Assembly: GCA_041640715.1 (NCBI GenBank)
Contig: JBEPZU010000004.1
Span: 1 to 64,000, forward strand
DNA from: DSFO01 sp041640715
Lineage (GTDB): Archaea > Thermoproteota > Thermoprotei > Gearchaeales > Gearchaeaceae
Length of the DNA stretch: 64,000 bases
Direction of reading: 5' to 3'
Shown here: in pieces, positions 54,511-63,456 of the stretch
Position numbering within the stretch: the first letter of the stretch is position 1
Layout of the letters: every line of letters starts with the position of its first letter
The notes under the pieces: generated by a model
Database searches by the model: none
The model's input: only the letters and a program-made list of their open reading frames with translations
Told to the model about the DNA's origin: nothing
Position numbers and translations under genes: made by a program

Positions 54511-54514
54511 ATGA
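54404..54514 (+). pseudogene. RmlB N-terminal remnant
   Basis: The frame MILLVTSGLGFIGSNSTRD, followed by VFSTHGNTKVINTDQ and a stop, matches the first 36 residues of dTDP-glucose 4,6-dehydratase (canonical VTGGAGFIGSN). The remaining 290 or so residues are absent. Its stop overlaps the rmlD ATG (ATGA), so the deletion joined the stub directly to rmlD. An intact rmlB must lie outside this window if rhamnose is made. Confidence 0.65.
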
Positions 54515-55416
54515 GAATTCTAATTACAGGTGCCAGTAGTCTTCCAGGATATAGAACCATGCTGGCCATGTTGAAGCAGGGGCATGAGGTAATCGCTACT
54601 TATTATACCCATGAGATACCTCTTACTGAAGATTCATCTTTGATTAAGATAAGAGCTGACATCAAAGATTTTGAAGGACTTTCAAGCATTTTTGAAAAAC
54701 ATAAGCCAGAAGTTGTAATACATACAGCTGCATATGGTGATGTAGACGGATGCGAGAAGAACCCTATCGCTGCGTATAAAATTAACGTAGAAGGGACTGT
54801 TAATGTAGTGAAATTGGCCAACAAGTACTCTAAATACATTCTATACCTATCTACTGATTATGTATTTGATGGACTACGAGGGGAATATGAGGAATCAGAA
54901 CCGCCAAAACCCTTGAATTACTATGGACTAACCAAGCTTTGTGGTGAAATAGCGATCTTATCTTCTTCAATTGAACATGCTATTGTAAGAGCCAGTTCGA
55001 TTTATGGGATTGGTCCAGGAAGGGAGAATTTTGCTAAATTCCTTATAAAGAAATTGAGTGCTAAAGAAAGAATCAAAGCATTAATAGACCAATATACCAC
55101 ACCAACACAAGCTTCACTTTTAGCAGAAGCCATCTCTGAAATAATAAAGAATAAATATACCGGAATATTCCATGTAGTGGGTGAAAAAATGAGTAGATAT
55201 GAGTTTGCACTACGTATTGCTGAAACTTTCGGTTTTGATAAAAATCTTATCGATACTTCCAGAATAGAAGAGATGAAATGGTTCGCACCTAGACCGAGAG
55301 ATTCAAGTCTTAAATGCGAACATACTAAAAGTATCCTTAAGTTAGACTTCCATTCAACTGAAAAAGCCTTCAATACTCTTAAAAAAGAATACGAAGAATC
55401 AAGGGGGATTATATGA
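54511..55416 (+). CDS. rmlD: dTDP-4-dehydrorhamnose reductase
   Basis: A 301-residue short-chain dehydrogenase of the RmlD family, the last step of dTDP-L-rhamnose synthesis. Seen are RILITGASSLPGYRT (NAD(P) loop, with LPGYRT where GxxG is usual), IHTAAYGDVDGCEKNP, LYLSTDYVFDG with the catalytic Thr, and NYYGLTKLCGE with YxxxK. The C-terminal RPRDSSLKCE is also typical. The stop overlaps the next epimerase gene by 4 bases. Confidence 0.9.
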   Translation: MRILITGASSLPGYRTMLAMLKQGHEVIATYYTHEIPLTEDSSLIKIRADIKDFEGLSSIFEKHKPEVVIHTAAYGDVDGCEKNPIAAYKINVEGTVNVVKLANKYSKYILYLSTDYVFDGLRGEYEESEPPKPLNYYGLTKLCGEIAILSSSIEHAIVRASSIYGIGPGRENFAKFLIKKLSAKERIKALIDQYTTPTQASLLAEAISEIIKNKYTGIFHVVGEKMSRYEFALRIAETFGFDKNLIDTSRIEEMKWFAPRPRDSSLKCEHTKSILKLDFHSTEKAFNTLKKEYEESRGII

Positions 55417-56429
55417 AGGTTTTGGTTACAGGTGGCGCTGGATACATAGGCTCGATTCTTGTTAGACTCCTTCTTGAACGGGGCTATGATGTTGTGGTTT
55501 TAGATAGGTTATTCTTCGGCAAAGATTCGCTAAAAAATGTAGAAGATCAAATCAAAATTATCAAGAATGATATAAGGTGGTTCGAACCAGATGTTCTTAA
55601 AGGCATAGAGACCGTACTAGATCTTGCGGCATTATCCAATGATCCTGCTGGTGAAATCGACCCGCAAAAAACAATCGAAATAAACTACGAGGGAAGAGTT
55701 CGTGTTGCAAAACTTGCCAAGAAGAAAGGTGTCAGAAGATATATACTAGCAAGTAGTTGCAGCGTGTACGGGTTTCAAGAAGGAATCTTAGATGAGAAAT
55801 CTGCTGTAAAACCTCTAACTACATATGCTAAAGCTAATTATATGGCAGAAAATGACACGCGCCCTCTATCAGATAGGAATTTTGTAGTTACTGTTCTTAG
55901 GCAGGCTACGGTTTATGGTTTTAGTTACAGAATGCGTTTTGACCTTGCTATAAACGGCATGGTAAGAAGCCTATTTAAAAATGGTAAGATTAGGATAATG
56001 AGGGATGGTACCCAATGGAGACCTTTTGTTCACGTTAAGGATGCCGCGATGGCTTTCATCCATGTAATGGAGGCCGATCCTGAATTAATCAATAATGAAA
56101 TATTTAATGTAGGTAGCGATGACCAAAACGTTCAGATTTTTAAGCTAGCAGAAACTGTAGCAGAAAGTTGCGGCCAGGAGTTTAAGTATGAATGGTACGG
56201 ATATCCAGATTATAGAAGTTATATAGTAAGTTTCAAAAAAATAAGAGAAATCCTCGGATACAAAACGAAATATACCATAACTGAAGGTATAAGGGAGGTC
56301 TGGCAATCCTTGTTAAACGGTACATTAAATCCAGATGATCCAAGAGCAATAACTGTTGAATGGTATAAACACCTTCTTGAAATGCAGAAGTTTCTAAAAG
56401 ATATAGAAATAAACGGCAAGTTGCTTTAG
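55413..56429 (+). CDS. NAD-dependent sugar epimerase/dehydratase, YxxxK changed
   Basis: A 338-residue extended SDR protein: VLVTGGAGYIGSILVRLLLERG (NAD loop), VLDLAALSNDP, LASSCSVYGF with the catalytic Ser, then TTYAKANYMAEND. In the catalytic YxxxK the last residue is Asn (AAT) instead of Lys, which would impair catalysis unless replaced by another residue. FNVGSDDQNVQIFKL and WRPFVHVKDAA match sugar nucleotide epimerases. It overlaps rmlD (ATGA), so the two are cotranscribed. Confidence 0.85.
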   Translation: MKVLVTGGAGYIGSILVRLLLERGYDVVVLDRLFFGKDSLKNVEDQIKIIKNDIRWFEPDVLKGIETVLDLAALSNDPAGEIDPQKTIEINYEGRVRVAKLAKKKGVRRYILASSCSVYGFQEGILDEKSAVKPLTTYAKANYMAENDTRPLSDRNFVVTVLRQATVYGFSYRMRFDLAINGMVRSLFKNGKIRIMRDGTQWRPFVHVKDAAMAFIHVMEADPELINNEIFNVGSDDQNVQIFKLAETVAESCGQEFKYEWYGYPDYRSYIVSFKKIREILGYKTKYTITEGIREVWQSLLNGTLNPDDPRAITVEWYKHLLEMQKFLKDIEINGKLL

Positions 56430-57104
56430 AATCACATATTCAATTCGCTTTTATTTGAGCGCTTAAACATTTTGTAATTTTATTTAATTGTCATTTTAGA
56501 ATTAGATTGTTCTTTAGGTGTTTTGGATTAAAACGTTCTTTAGAATATATAACTTAAGATTGGGTGTTAAACATGTAGAGACTAGAAAATTTAACAATAT
56601 TTCATAAATACAAAAGTATCTAAAAAAGAAATAGTCTTTTGAGAAAAAATTATTTGAGCGAATTAAAACCAAATAGTTATAAAGAAAATTAGAATCCTAT
56701 AAGCAAAAATCCTGGTAGGTCTAAGAAAAAATGGAAGGCTTTCACCTAACAAATCTTCCGAGAAGAATTTTACATATTTGATTTTTAAACGTGCAACATT
56801 CAAAGCACTCTTCAAAGCTATCTCTGAAATAACATCGGTCATAAAGGATACTTTGAAGCAAAATTTCAAATTTTTAGGTTCAAAGATTAGATGATAGGAA
56901 AGGTTGCGAGGAGGCTAATTGAGCACATTTTTCAGCGTTTTTTAAACAGGTCGCTAGAAATTACTGTAGAGAAAGTAACTTATTACATATAAAAGAAACG
57001 ACTAATTTTATTAAAACTTTAGTAAAAATTTTAAAAAAGAGGAAAATATAAGTTGGAGACTAATAAAGAATTATTTTTAAGAGATGAACATAGCTGAGTT
57101 GTAG
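56430..57104. other. AT-rich intergenic stretch
   Basis: No supportable gene in 675 very AT-rich bases. A 68-codon minus-strand frame at 56663-56869 has no recognisable family. TTATTTTTAAGAG (about 57070-57082) is a likely TATA region some 25-30 bases before the ATG at 57105. This gap marks the right edge of the decayed part of the glycan locus. Confidence 0.5.
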
Positions 57105-57959
57105 ATGAACGTAACTAAGGCTCTGATAGAGATCGTTGAAAAAAACAAGTTTCCAGAAATCGATCTTAAGTTAATATTAGACAACGCATCTAGAAACAAG
57201 ATACTTCTTCATATTTTGAGAGTTTTGGGGATTGAAGGTACTATTAGGGAAGAGCAGGAGTCGATGTTTAAGAAGAGGTTAAGCGTGATTGAAACGATCT
57301 CTAAACTCATGAAAAACTATGAATACGCTTTTTTTAAATTACTTAAGCCCGTGAGTTACGTTCCTGCTGATATCGACGTTCTTGTGAATCCAAGCCAAAT
57401 CAGGGATATCATGATCAATATGAAAAGCATAGGTTATAATTTAGCTGTTAAAGACCCCTATTGCATAACGATGGTAAAGGGCGATTCGATCGTGGACTTC
57501 TATGTTCATCCGAGCGTTGGAGGTATGATATTCCTCAACGGTAAAATATTGATCGAACATGCCTCAATCGAAGATTTCAACGGTCTTGAAGTTAGAAGTT
57601 TAGAAAAGCATGTAGAAGCTCTTGTAGATGCAGCCCATGCTATCTACAAAGAGAAGCTATATACCTTGAACGATTTCTTCGTTACCAAAAGATGGGTTTC
57701 TAAGAAAAGCTTTAAAATAGCAGAAGAACTTGCATGTGAAAAAGCCCTTAGATTTGCTTTAAGTCTAAATGAGTTGATAAGTTCAGGTTTTCCTGAAACG
57801 CCCATTAAGCTCTCTACTGTCCAATGGATAAACATGTTAATGCGAAAGATCAAAGAAGACAGGCTTGCCAGGATGACTTCTTACAATATAATTAAGTCTT
57901 TAACTCATGAAAGAAGTATAAGCATATTGGTATCAAAAATGAGGAGAGAAACTTATTGA
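57105..57959 (+). CDS. Nucleotidyltransferase-fold protein
   Basis: A 284-residue protein with VPADIDVLVNPSQIRDIM at about residues 88-104, the DxD motif of the pol-beta nucleotidyltransferase fold, and SIVDFYVHPSVGG as the third acidic site. Helices before and after (MFKKRLSVIETISKLMKNY; KHVEALVDAAHAIYKEKLY) resemble the uncharacterised nucleotidyltransferases found beside glycan genes. It has no known substrate. The kinase gene follows after 40 bases, and the two may form a functional pair. Confidence 0.75.
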   Translation: MNVTKALIEIVEKNKFPEIDLKLILDNASRNKILLHILRVLGIEGTIREEQESMFKKRLSVIETISKLMKNYEYAFFKLLKPVSYVPADIDVLVNPSQIRDIMINMKSIGYNLAVKDPYCITMVKGDSIVDFYVHPSVGGMIFLNGKILIEHASIEDFNGLEVRSLEKHVEALVDAAHAIYKEKLYTLNDFFVTKRWVSKKSFKIAEELACEKALRFALSLNELISSGFPETPIKLSTVQWINMLMRKIKEDRLARMTSYNIIKSLTHERSISILVSKMRRETY

Positions 57960-57999
57960 TGCCCATTTTGGTAAAATATGCTTTGCTCACTAGATTGAG

Positions 58000-58626
58000 A
58001 TGTTGATCGTACTTTTCGGGCCCGATCGTTCTGGAAAGTCTACTTTAGCTAAAGCTTTAGCTAATAAGCTTTCCAAGGAGGGCTATAAAATAGAGGTAAG
58101 ATGGATGCGGGGTACGCATACACTAGCATCGTTATTGGCCACTTTTTTGTCGAGATTTGAAAGCTTCAAGGGATCAGGAAATCCATATTATCAAATCAGC
58201 ATACCGAAGAATTTCCTAAGAACGTGGCAGCTCATTGAATTCATTTCAGTTTTACCTGTTTTGATTTTCAGGTTCATTTTGCCTAGTTCATTGAAAATCG
58301 TTGTTGCAGAGAGATATACCCCAGACTTCATAGCTTGGGTTTCCATCACAACCAATGATGATTATATTAATAGATTTGAAGCGAAGTTCTTGCTGGCCCT
58401 AGTACATAAAGCTGCAATTAAGGTTTACGTTACTGCAGAGATCGATAAACTCCAAGAAAGGGGTGAAAAAGACACTAACTTCCTAAAAAAACAGATCACA
58501 GTTTACGAGAAGATAGCCAAAAGCATAAATGCCTTCAAGCTCGATACTACTGATAGAAATGTAGACGAATCTTCGAACGCAATTATCAATCTTCTAAGAG
58601 CAAAAAGTAGCTCTCAGTTAAAATAA
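58000..58626 (+). CDS. P-loop kinase (thymidylate kinase-like)
   Basis: A 208-residue P-loop protein: LIVLFGPDRSGKSTLAKAL (Walker A GPDRSGKST, 8-16), VRWMRGTHTLASLL, then VVAERYTPDFIAWV in the position of the DR(Y/H) loop, and VYVTAEIDKLQERGEKD as the lid. It is related to the kinase at 49811 but shorter. The central part has a hydrophobic stretch (EFISVLPVLIFRFIL) unlike TMPK. With the nucleotidyltransferase-fold partner it suggests phospho-transfer to a glycan or lipid substrate. Confidence 0.75.
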   Translation: MLIVLFGPDRSGKSTLAKALANKLSKEGYKIEVRWMRGTHTLASLLATFLSRFESFKGSGNPYYQISIPKNFLRTWQLIEFISVLPVLIFRFILPSSLKIVVAERYTPDFIAWVSITTNDDYINRFEAKFLLALVHKAAIKVYVTAEIDKLQERGEKDTNFLKKQITVYEKIAKSINAFKLDTTDRNVDESSNAIINLLRAKSSSQLK

Positions 58627-58651
58627 ATTAATCAGAAATCCAATAGACAGG

Positions 58652-59683
58652 TTGTCATCACAAATCATGAAAGAAAAAGGCGAAAAACAGCAAATAGCTC
58701 TTATAGCATGGGCTAGGCTTAGCAGGAGAACAAGGGATTTAGCTCAGGTACTAGGAGCTAAACTTATCTTCATACCAGATATGCCTCCTTATCTTAGAGC
58801 GTGGATCGAAACAAAACATATTCTGGAAAAATTAAGACCGAAGCTCGTAATCGCTCAACTCCCTCAAGGTCCTTTATTATGGAGAGTATTAAATCTTTCT
58901 AAACGCTTAAAATATCGCGTAGTAGCTGACGTTCACACCAGTTTCGTAGTGCATGATTCCCTGAAAGGTTTATTCCTTAATAGACCTTTTCAGCATTTAT
59001 TAGGGGAAGCAGATCTTTTAATGGCACATAATGAACCACAAGCGAAATTAATAGAAACTATGGCTGGAATATCAAGAGAGAAAATATTGATAGTTTATGA
59101 TCCTTTGCCAATACCCCCAAAAACTGAGGAACCACCAATAGAAATTCTGAGGAGAAAAGAGTATATCTTACTACCCGCATCATGGGCAAGCGACGAACCT
59201 ATCTACGAAATAGTCAAAATATACATCGAATTGGGATTGAATTATATTTTAGTTTTAACCAATAACCCCCACCGCAACAAAAGATTTTACAAGAAATTAC
59301 AAAAAATAATTAAAAACAAACCTATCATCTTAACGGGTTATCTACCAATTCGGCAGTACGCATGGGTATTTCAAAATGCTAAAGCGATAATAGCGGCGAC
59401 CAAAAGAGAATATACCATGTTATCGTCGATATGGGAAGCGGTAGCGTATAAGAAACCTTTCTTAGTATTACAGACAAAAACACTCAAAGAGATATTAGGT
59501 AATAACTATCCGTGCTTCTTCAGTTTGTCGTCAAACAGCATGAAAGCTGCTATTGAAAAATGTTTAGAAGAATCTATTAGGAGAGAAATAAAAAAAGTGA
59601 TCGAAAAACTATCACTAAATTCCAGCTTAAGCTTAGAAAGATTAAGTAAAACACTTAATAAGCTCTGCGAAGAATATTCTTAG
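58652..59683 (+). CDS. GT4-like glycosyltransferase
   Basis: A 343-residue GT-B protein without the usual Gly-rich N-terminal loop: IALIAWARLSRRTRDLAQVLG, KLVIAQLPQGPLLWRVL, VVADVHTSFVV, LLPASWASDEPIYEIVKIY, ILTGYLPIRQYAWVFQNAKA, and a donor-binding segment around SSIWEAVAYKKPFLVLQ in place of the strict EX7E. Start TTG 58652 or ATG 58667. It is coupled by short distance to the kinase before it. Confidence 0.8.
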   Translation: MSSQIMKEKGEKQQIALIAWARLSRRTRDLAQVLGAKLIFIPDMPPYLRAWIETKHILEKLRPKLVIAQLPQGPLLWRVLNLSKRLKYRVVADVHTSFVVHDSLKGLFLNRPFQHLLGEADLLMAHNEPQAKLIETMAGISREKILIVYDPLPIPPKTEEPPIEILRRKEYILLPASWASDEPIYEIVKIYIELGLNYILVLTNNPHRNKRFYKKLQKIIKNKPIILTGYLPIRQYAWVFQNAKAIIAATKREYTMLSSIWEAVAYKKPFLVLQTKTLKEILGNNYPCFFSLSSNSMKAAIEKCLEESIRREIKKVIEKLSLNSSLSLERLSKTLNKLCEEYS

Positions 59684-59731
59684 CTACTCAGCTTCCTTAA
59701 GATTATAAAGGCTTAAGAGAATTATTTCTCC

Positions 59732-61075
59732 ATGCTTCATCTTATCACAGTAACTCAAACTCCTCTCGTCAGATTCAAGTTGAGCTTGGATCAGCTAAAG
59801 AAAAAATACAAAACATTAGAGCCAAACTTGAACATGTTAAAAGAAGGAGAAGAATATGTCATTAGCCCAGGAGGCGTTACAAGAACGGTATATCCTTTTC
59901 TCCTACGCCTTTCTAATGAAAAGCCTCATTGGGTTTCTTTGAATCCAAACGCGCCTCCTAAAATCTTCGTTAATAACATAACCATACACCATGTATCAAT
60001 TCCTGCAGAGGTCGTTAAAGGATACGGAAAAGCTAAAGAGATAATATGGCAAGTCTTCCATAGAATAAAGGAAGGAATCTGTCAAGCTCAAGATTTGATG
60101 TGGAGTGATGAATTCGCTGATTATATATACTATAATAGAAGGGTATCGAAGAAGGTTATGGAATTAGATAAAGAAGAAGACTTCGATCTCATATACATAC
60201 ATGATTTCCAGCAAATACCTTTAGGAAGCATGCTCACAACTGTGAAGCCTAAAATTTTCAGATGGCACATACCTATGGAGCAAATACCCAATGCTTGGCT
60301 TAGCTCTATAGAGACTTACCTAAATAGCTATGATTTAATAATCATCAGCAGCGAGAGATATTCTAAGGTACTTGAGAAATTGAAATACAAAGGAAAGATA
60401 GCAAAAGTATACCCTTTCATCGACCCAAGTCAATATAAATATCCTTCACAAAGAGAAGTAGAGGAATTCTCTGCTCGTTATGGCATTTCAAACGAAGATA
60501 AAGTAGCCTTAGTAGTAGCTAGAATGGATCCTATGAAAGGGCAAGATAGAGCGATAAAAGCCTTAAAGATGGTTAAAAAAAGAATAAAAAAAATCAAACT
60601 AATGCTAGTAGGAAACGGTAGCTTCTCCAAGACAGGAATAGGTCTTGACAAAGCTGAGAGATGGTCTAGTCATCTTAAGAGCTTAGTTAAAGAGCTAGAG
60701 CTGGAGAAAGAGGTCATATTCACAGGTTATTTAAATCAAAGAGATTTGGAGAAAGCTTATAGCAGAGCGGATTTGGTCATTTTGCCTTCTGTTATTGAAG
60801 GATTTGGACTGGTAATAATAGAAGGATGGCTCTACAAGAAGCCTGCGTTGGTAAGCAATAAAGCTGGAGTAGCAGACTTAATCAACAACTATGAAAATGG
60901 AGTCTTGATAGATCCCGATGACATAGAAGGAATAGCTGAGGAAATCGTGAAAATCCTCTCAGATGAGAAGTTATCAGAAGAATTAGGCAAATCTGGCTTC
61001 GAGACTTCTAAGAAATGTCACGTCGAGGAGGGGATAAAAAATGAATTAGAAATACTTCAGAGCATTTCAAAATGA
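59732..61075 (+). CDS. GT4 glycosyltransferase, trehalose/osmolyte-synthase-like
   Basis: A 447-residue GT-B enzyme. IYIHDFQQIPLGSMLTT and FRWHIPMEQIPNAW resemble the acceptor-phosphate region of trehalose and related synthases (TreT, GT4/GT20 group). The donor domain has VVARMDPMKGQDRAIKAL, LVGNGSF, and VIEGFGLVIIEGWLYKKPALVSN (EX7E). The stop overlaps the MscS gene by 4 bases. The neighbour suggests an osmolyte role; a lipid-glycan role remains possible. Confidence 0.85.
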   Translation: MLHLITVTQTPLVRFKLSLDQLKKKYKTLEPNLNMLKEGEEYVISPGGVTRTVYPFLLRLSNEKPHWVSLNPNAPPKIFVNNITIHHVSIPAEVVKGYGKAKEIIWQVFHRIKEGICQAQDLMWSDEFADYIYYNRRVSKKVMELDKEEDFDLIYIHDFQQIPLGSMLTTVKPKIFRWHIPMEQIPNAWLSSIETYLNSYDLIIISSERYSKVLEKLKYKGKIAKVYPFIDPSQYKYPSQREVEEFSARYGISNEDKVALVVARMDPMKGQDRAIKALKMVKKRIKKIKLMLVGNGSFSKTGIGLDKAERWSSHLKSLVKELELEKEVIFTGYLNQRDLEKAYSRADLVILPSVIEGFGLVIIEGWLYKKPALVSNKAGVADLINNYENGVLIDPDDIEGIAEEIVKILSDEKLSEELGKSGFETSKKCHVEEGIKNELEILQSISK

Positions 61076-61854
61076 TCTACATAACTCTACAAGATATAGG
61101 CAACCTCTTATCGATGATGACCCCTTTATTTTATTTCTTAGCCATAATTTTGGCTACATGGATATTCTTGAAGGTTTTTTTAGTTATAATTAAAAGGGCT
61201 CTATCCTTCTTGCCCCCTTTAATGTTGGCACACATAGAAAAAGCATTGACTATATTAATCTGGTTTATAGGGTTGTCGATTGCGATCGCTCAATTAGGGT
61301 TGAGAATAGAACTGTTATTAGCACTCCTTGTTTTAGGAGGAATAGCCGCTATAATAGCTTTCAGGAATGTATTAACCAATATCGCAGATAAGTACTTCTC
61401 GGATGTTTACGTTCCTTATAAGATAGGTGATAAGATAAGCATAGGTGGCTATACTGGCATAGTTACAGAAATAAATCCTATCGTGACCGTACTTATGACA
61501 GAAGAAGGTAAGATAATCTCAGTACCCAATTCTCATTTTGTCACAAACATTCTAGTCAACGAATCTGAAGCAGCATGGAGTGAAATCATAATACCAATAC
61601 AGATAGATAAATCCTTAGATGTGGCTGAAGCAGAAGCTGAAATACTCAAAAGGGTGAATAAGCTGAGAGCTAAGCTGGACGAGAGATTTCCTCCCATGAT
61701 ACACACGAAGAAGATCTCAGGAAATGTCTCAGAATTATCTTTGATAGTTAGAATCAAGAATCCCCTCGAAAAGAACATTCTCGCTAATGAAGTAAATAAG
61801 AGAGTTCATGAAGCTCTTGAATATTTGCGCTCAAAAACGAAGAGTAAAACTTAA
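61072..61854 (+). CDS. mscS: Mechanosensitive channel MscS
   Basis: A 260-residue small-conductance mechanosensitive channel that releases solutes on hypo-osmotic shock. Three membrane helices are present (about 12-32, 55-75, 79-105); the last is the pore helix LALLVLGGIAAIIAFRNVL with Gly and Ala packing, followed by FSDVYVPYKIGDKISIGGYTG of the beta domain and SVPNSHFV. The ATGA overlap ties it to the GT4 gene before it. Confidence 0.93.
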   Translation: MIYITLQDIGNLLSMMTPLFYFLAIILATWIFLKVFLVIIKRALSFLPPLMLAHIEKALTILIWFIGLSIAIAQLGLRIELLLALLVLGGIAAIIAFRNVLTNIADKYFSDVYVPYKIGDKISIGGYTGIVTEINPIVTVLMTEEGKIISVPNSHFVTNILVNESEAAWSEIIIPIQIDKSLDVAEAEAEILKRVNKLRAKLDERFPPMIHTKKISGNVSELSLIVRIKNPLEKNILANEVNKRVHEALEYLRSKTKSKT

Positions 61855-61878
61855 GGGAATGATTTAAGCTGAATACTA

Positions 61879-63447
61879 ATGGAAGCATTAGAAATAGGCA
61901 GGTCGTTTGCAAAAGGAGCAACATACATATTCGGCGGAAAAGTAATATCGCACGGCATAGGCCTGATAGGAAATGTTTTAATAGCGAGACTTTTAGCGAT
62001 CGAGTATGGTAGTTCTGAACCATTAGGATGGCTTTTAGTATTAACTTTCATACCTGCACTAACCACTTTACTAGGAGATTTTGGAGTTAGCTACGGGGTG
62101 ACGAATCGATGCGCAAAGTTAGTTAAAGAAGGAAATTACGAAGAAGCTTCTAAGTACGTTTGGTCAATGACTTTCTATACTTTGATTCTCTGGTCTTTCT
62201 ATGCTACTATAACGCTTTTCATAGGTGAATGGTTAGCTTTAAACCTTTATTCTAAGCCAGAAATAATACCCTTTATTCATCTTGTAGCGATAGGAATAGT
62301 AAGTAGTGCGCTTTATTATAACATAGCTCAAACAGTTTCTTTGATTTTAGATAAGACTTGGATATTCAGTCTAATGATAATTATATACTCAACAACGCAG
62401 GCCTCATTGATTCCTTTAGCTCTTATAACGGGCTTTAAATTTTACGGAGTAGCCTTTGTTTATTTCATTTTAATGCCCCTTTTATCTTCTATACCGGGCT
62501 TGATTATTTTATTCAGATACTTTAAGATCAAGAAGCTAGATTTGCCCAAATTAAAAGAGACGATTAAATTCGGTTTTCCCATGGCTGCTTCGAGCTATGT
62601 AGCTATGCCAGTCACAAGAGTTTATGAAGTATTGATTTCAAGATTTGCTAGAACAATGGAGCTCGGGAATTTCTTTGTGGCACAAAAGCTAGAAGCACTA
62701 GTAGGTGTCTTCCTTTATCCAATAAATACTTTGATGTTCGTCAATTATTCTAAGCTCAATAAAAGTGAGGATTTAAACATTGCTTTAAACTTCACCATTA
62801 AAATAATAGCATATTTCATAGCTCCCATATCCATCTTCACTTTCTTCTTCTCAAAGCAACTCATAGTAGCTCTGTTCGGTCGTTATTACAGCGAAGGTTG
62901 GATATACCTAAGTTTAATCGCAATATATTGGTTAGGATACTGCGCAGGAGGAACAGCGATATATCATTTGCTAGCCTCGCAAGGCAATACGAAAGAGGTA
63001 TTTAAATTCTCAACGATAAGCGTTTTCATAGGACTTGCCTTATATTTAGTACTCATACCTATGTTCTCTATAGTAGGCGCACTTATTTCCTCGATAATAG
63101 CTGGATGGCCTTCTTATTTTTTAGCTTTAAGGTATATTAAAAATAAGTTAAACGTGAAAATTAAATTCACCGAAATCCTCAAGATCCTTTTGGCCAGCAT
63201 TTTGTCTGTAATGCCTTCATTTCTGCTATGGCTCTCATTAAGCAGTATTTTAAGTATAGGTGTATTCCAATATTACACATTACTATTTTCTTGCATTTTA
63301 ATTTCGTTATCGATCTATGTGCTGACTACAAAGCGGATGAGTATAATAAGAGATTCAGAAATGGATTTTATAGAAAGATCTTTGAAGCAAATTCCCTTTG
63401 CTGGTAATTTAATAAGCTTAGTTCTAGGCTTTTATAAAAAATTATGA
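61879..63447 (+). CDS. Polysaccharide flippase (Wzx/MurJ-like)
   Basis: A 522-residue membrane protein with about 14 helices. The start SFAKGATYIFGGKVISHGIG (split) and LGDFGVSYGVTNRCAKLVKEG are typical of Wzx-type exporters; VYEVLISRFARTMELGNFFVAQ, with its basic and acidic residues, lies in a membrane segment as in MurJ/Wzx. It would move lipid-linked oligosaccharide across the membrane. It ends the run of assembly genes, with an oxidoreductase next. Confidence 0.9.
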   Translation: MEALEIGRSFAKGATYIFGGKVISHGIGLIGNVLIARLLAIEYGSSEPLGWLLVLTFIPALTTLLGDFGVSYGVTNRCAKLVKEGNYEEASKYVWSMTFYTLILWSFYATITLFIGEWLALNLYSKPEIIPFIHLVAIGIVSSALYYNIAQTVSLILDKTWIFSLMIIIYSTTQASLIPLALITGFKFYGVAFVYFILMPLLSSIPGLIILFRYFKIKKLDLPKLKETIKFGFPMAASSYVAMPVTRVYEVLISRFARTMELGNFFVAQKLEALVGVFLYPINTLMFVNYSKLNKSEDLNIALNFTIKIIAYFIAPISIFTFFFSKQLIVALFGRYYSEGWIYLSLIAIYWLGYCAGGTAIYHLLASQGNTKEVFKFSTISVFIGLALYLVLIPMFSIVGALISSIIAGWPSYFLALRYIKNKLNVKIKFTEILKILLASILSVMPSFLLWLSLSSILSIGVFQYYTLLFSCILISLSIYVLTTKRMSIIRDSEMDFIERSLKQIPFAGNLISLVLGFYKKL

Positions 63448-63456
63448 TAAGTTAGA

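Noticed and set aside
55002..55373. 123-codon minus-strand frame inside rmlD
   Set aside because: Antisense to a clear RmlD; composition is a mirror of the sense strand.
56663..56869. 68-codon minus-strand frame in the intergenic gap
   Set aside because: No homology I recognise and weak start context; AT-rich DNA gives such frames by chance.
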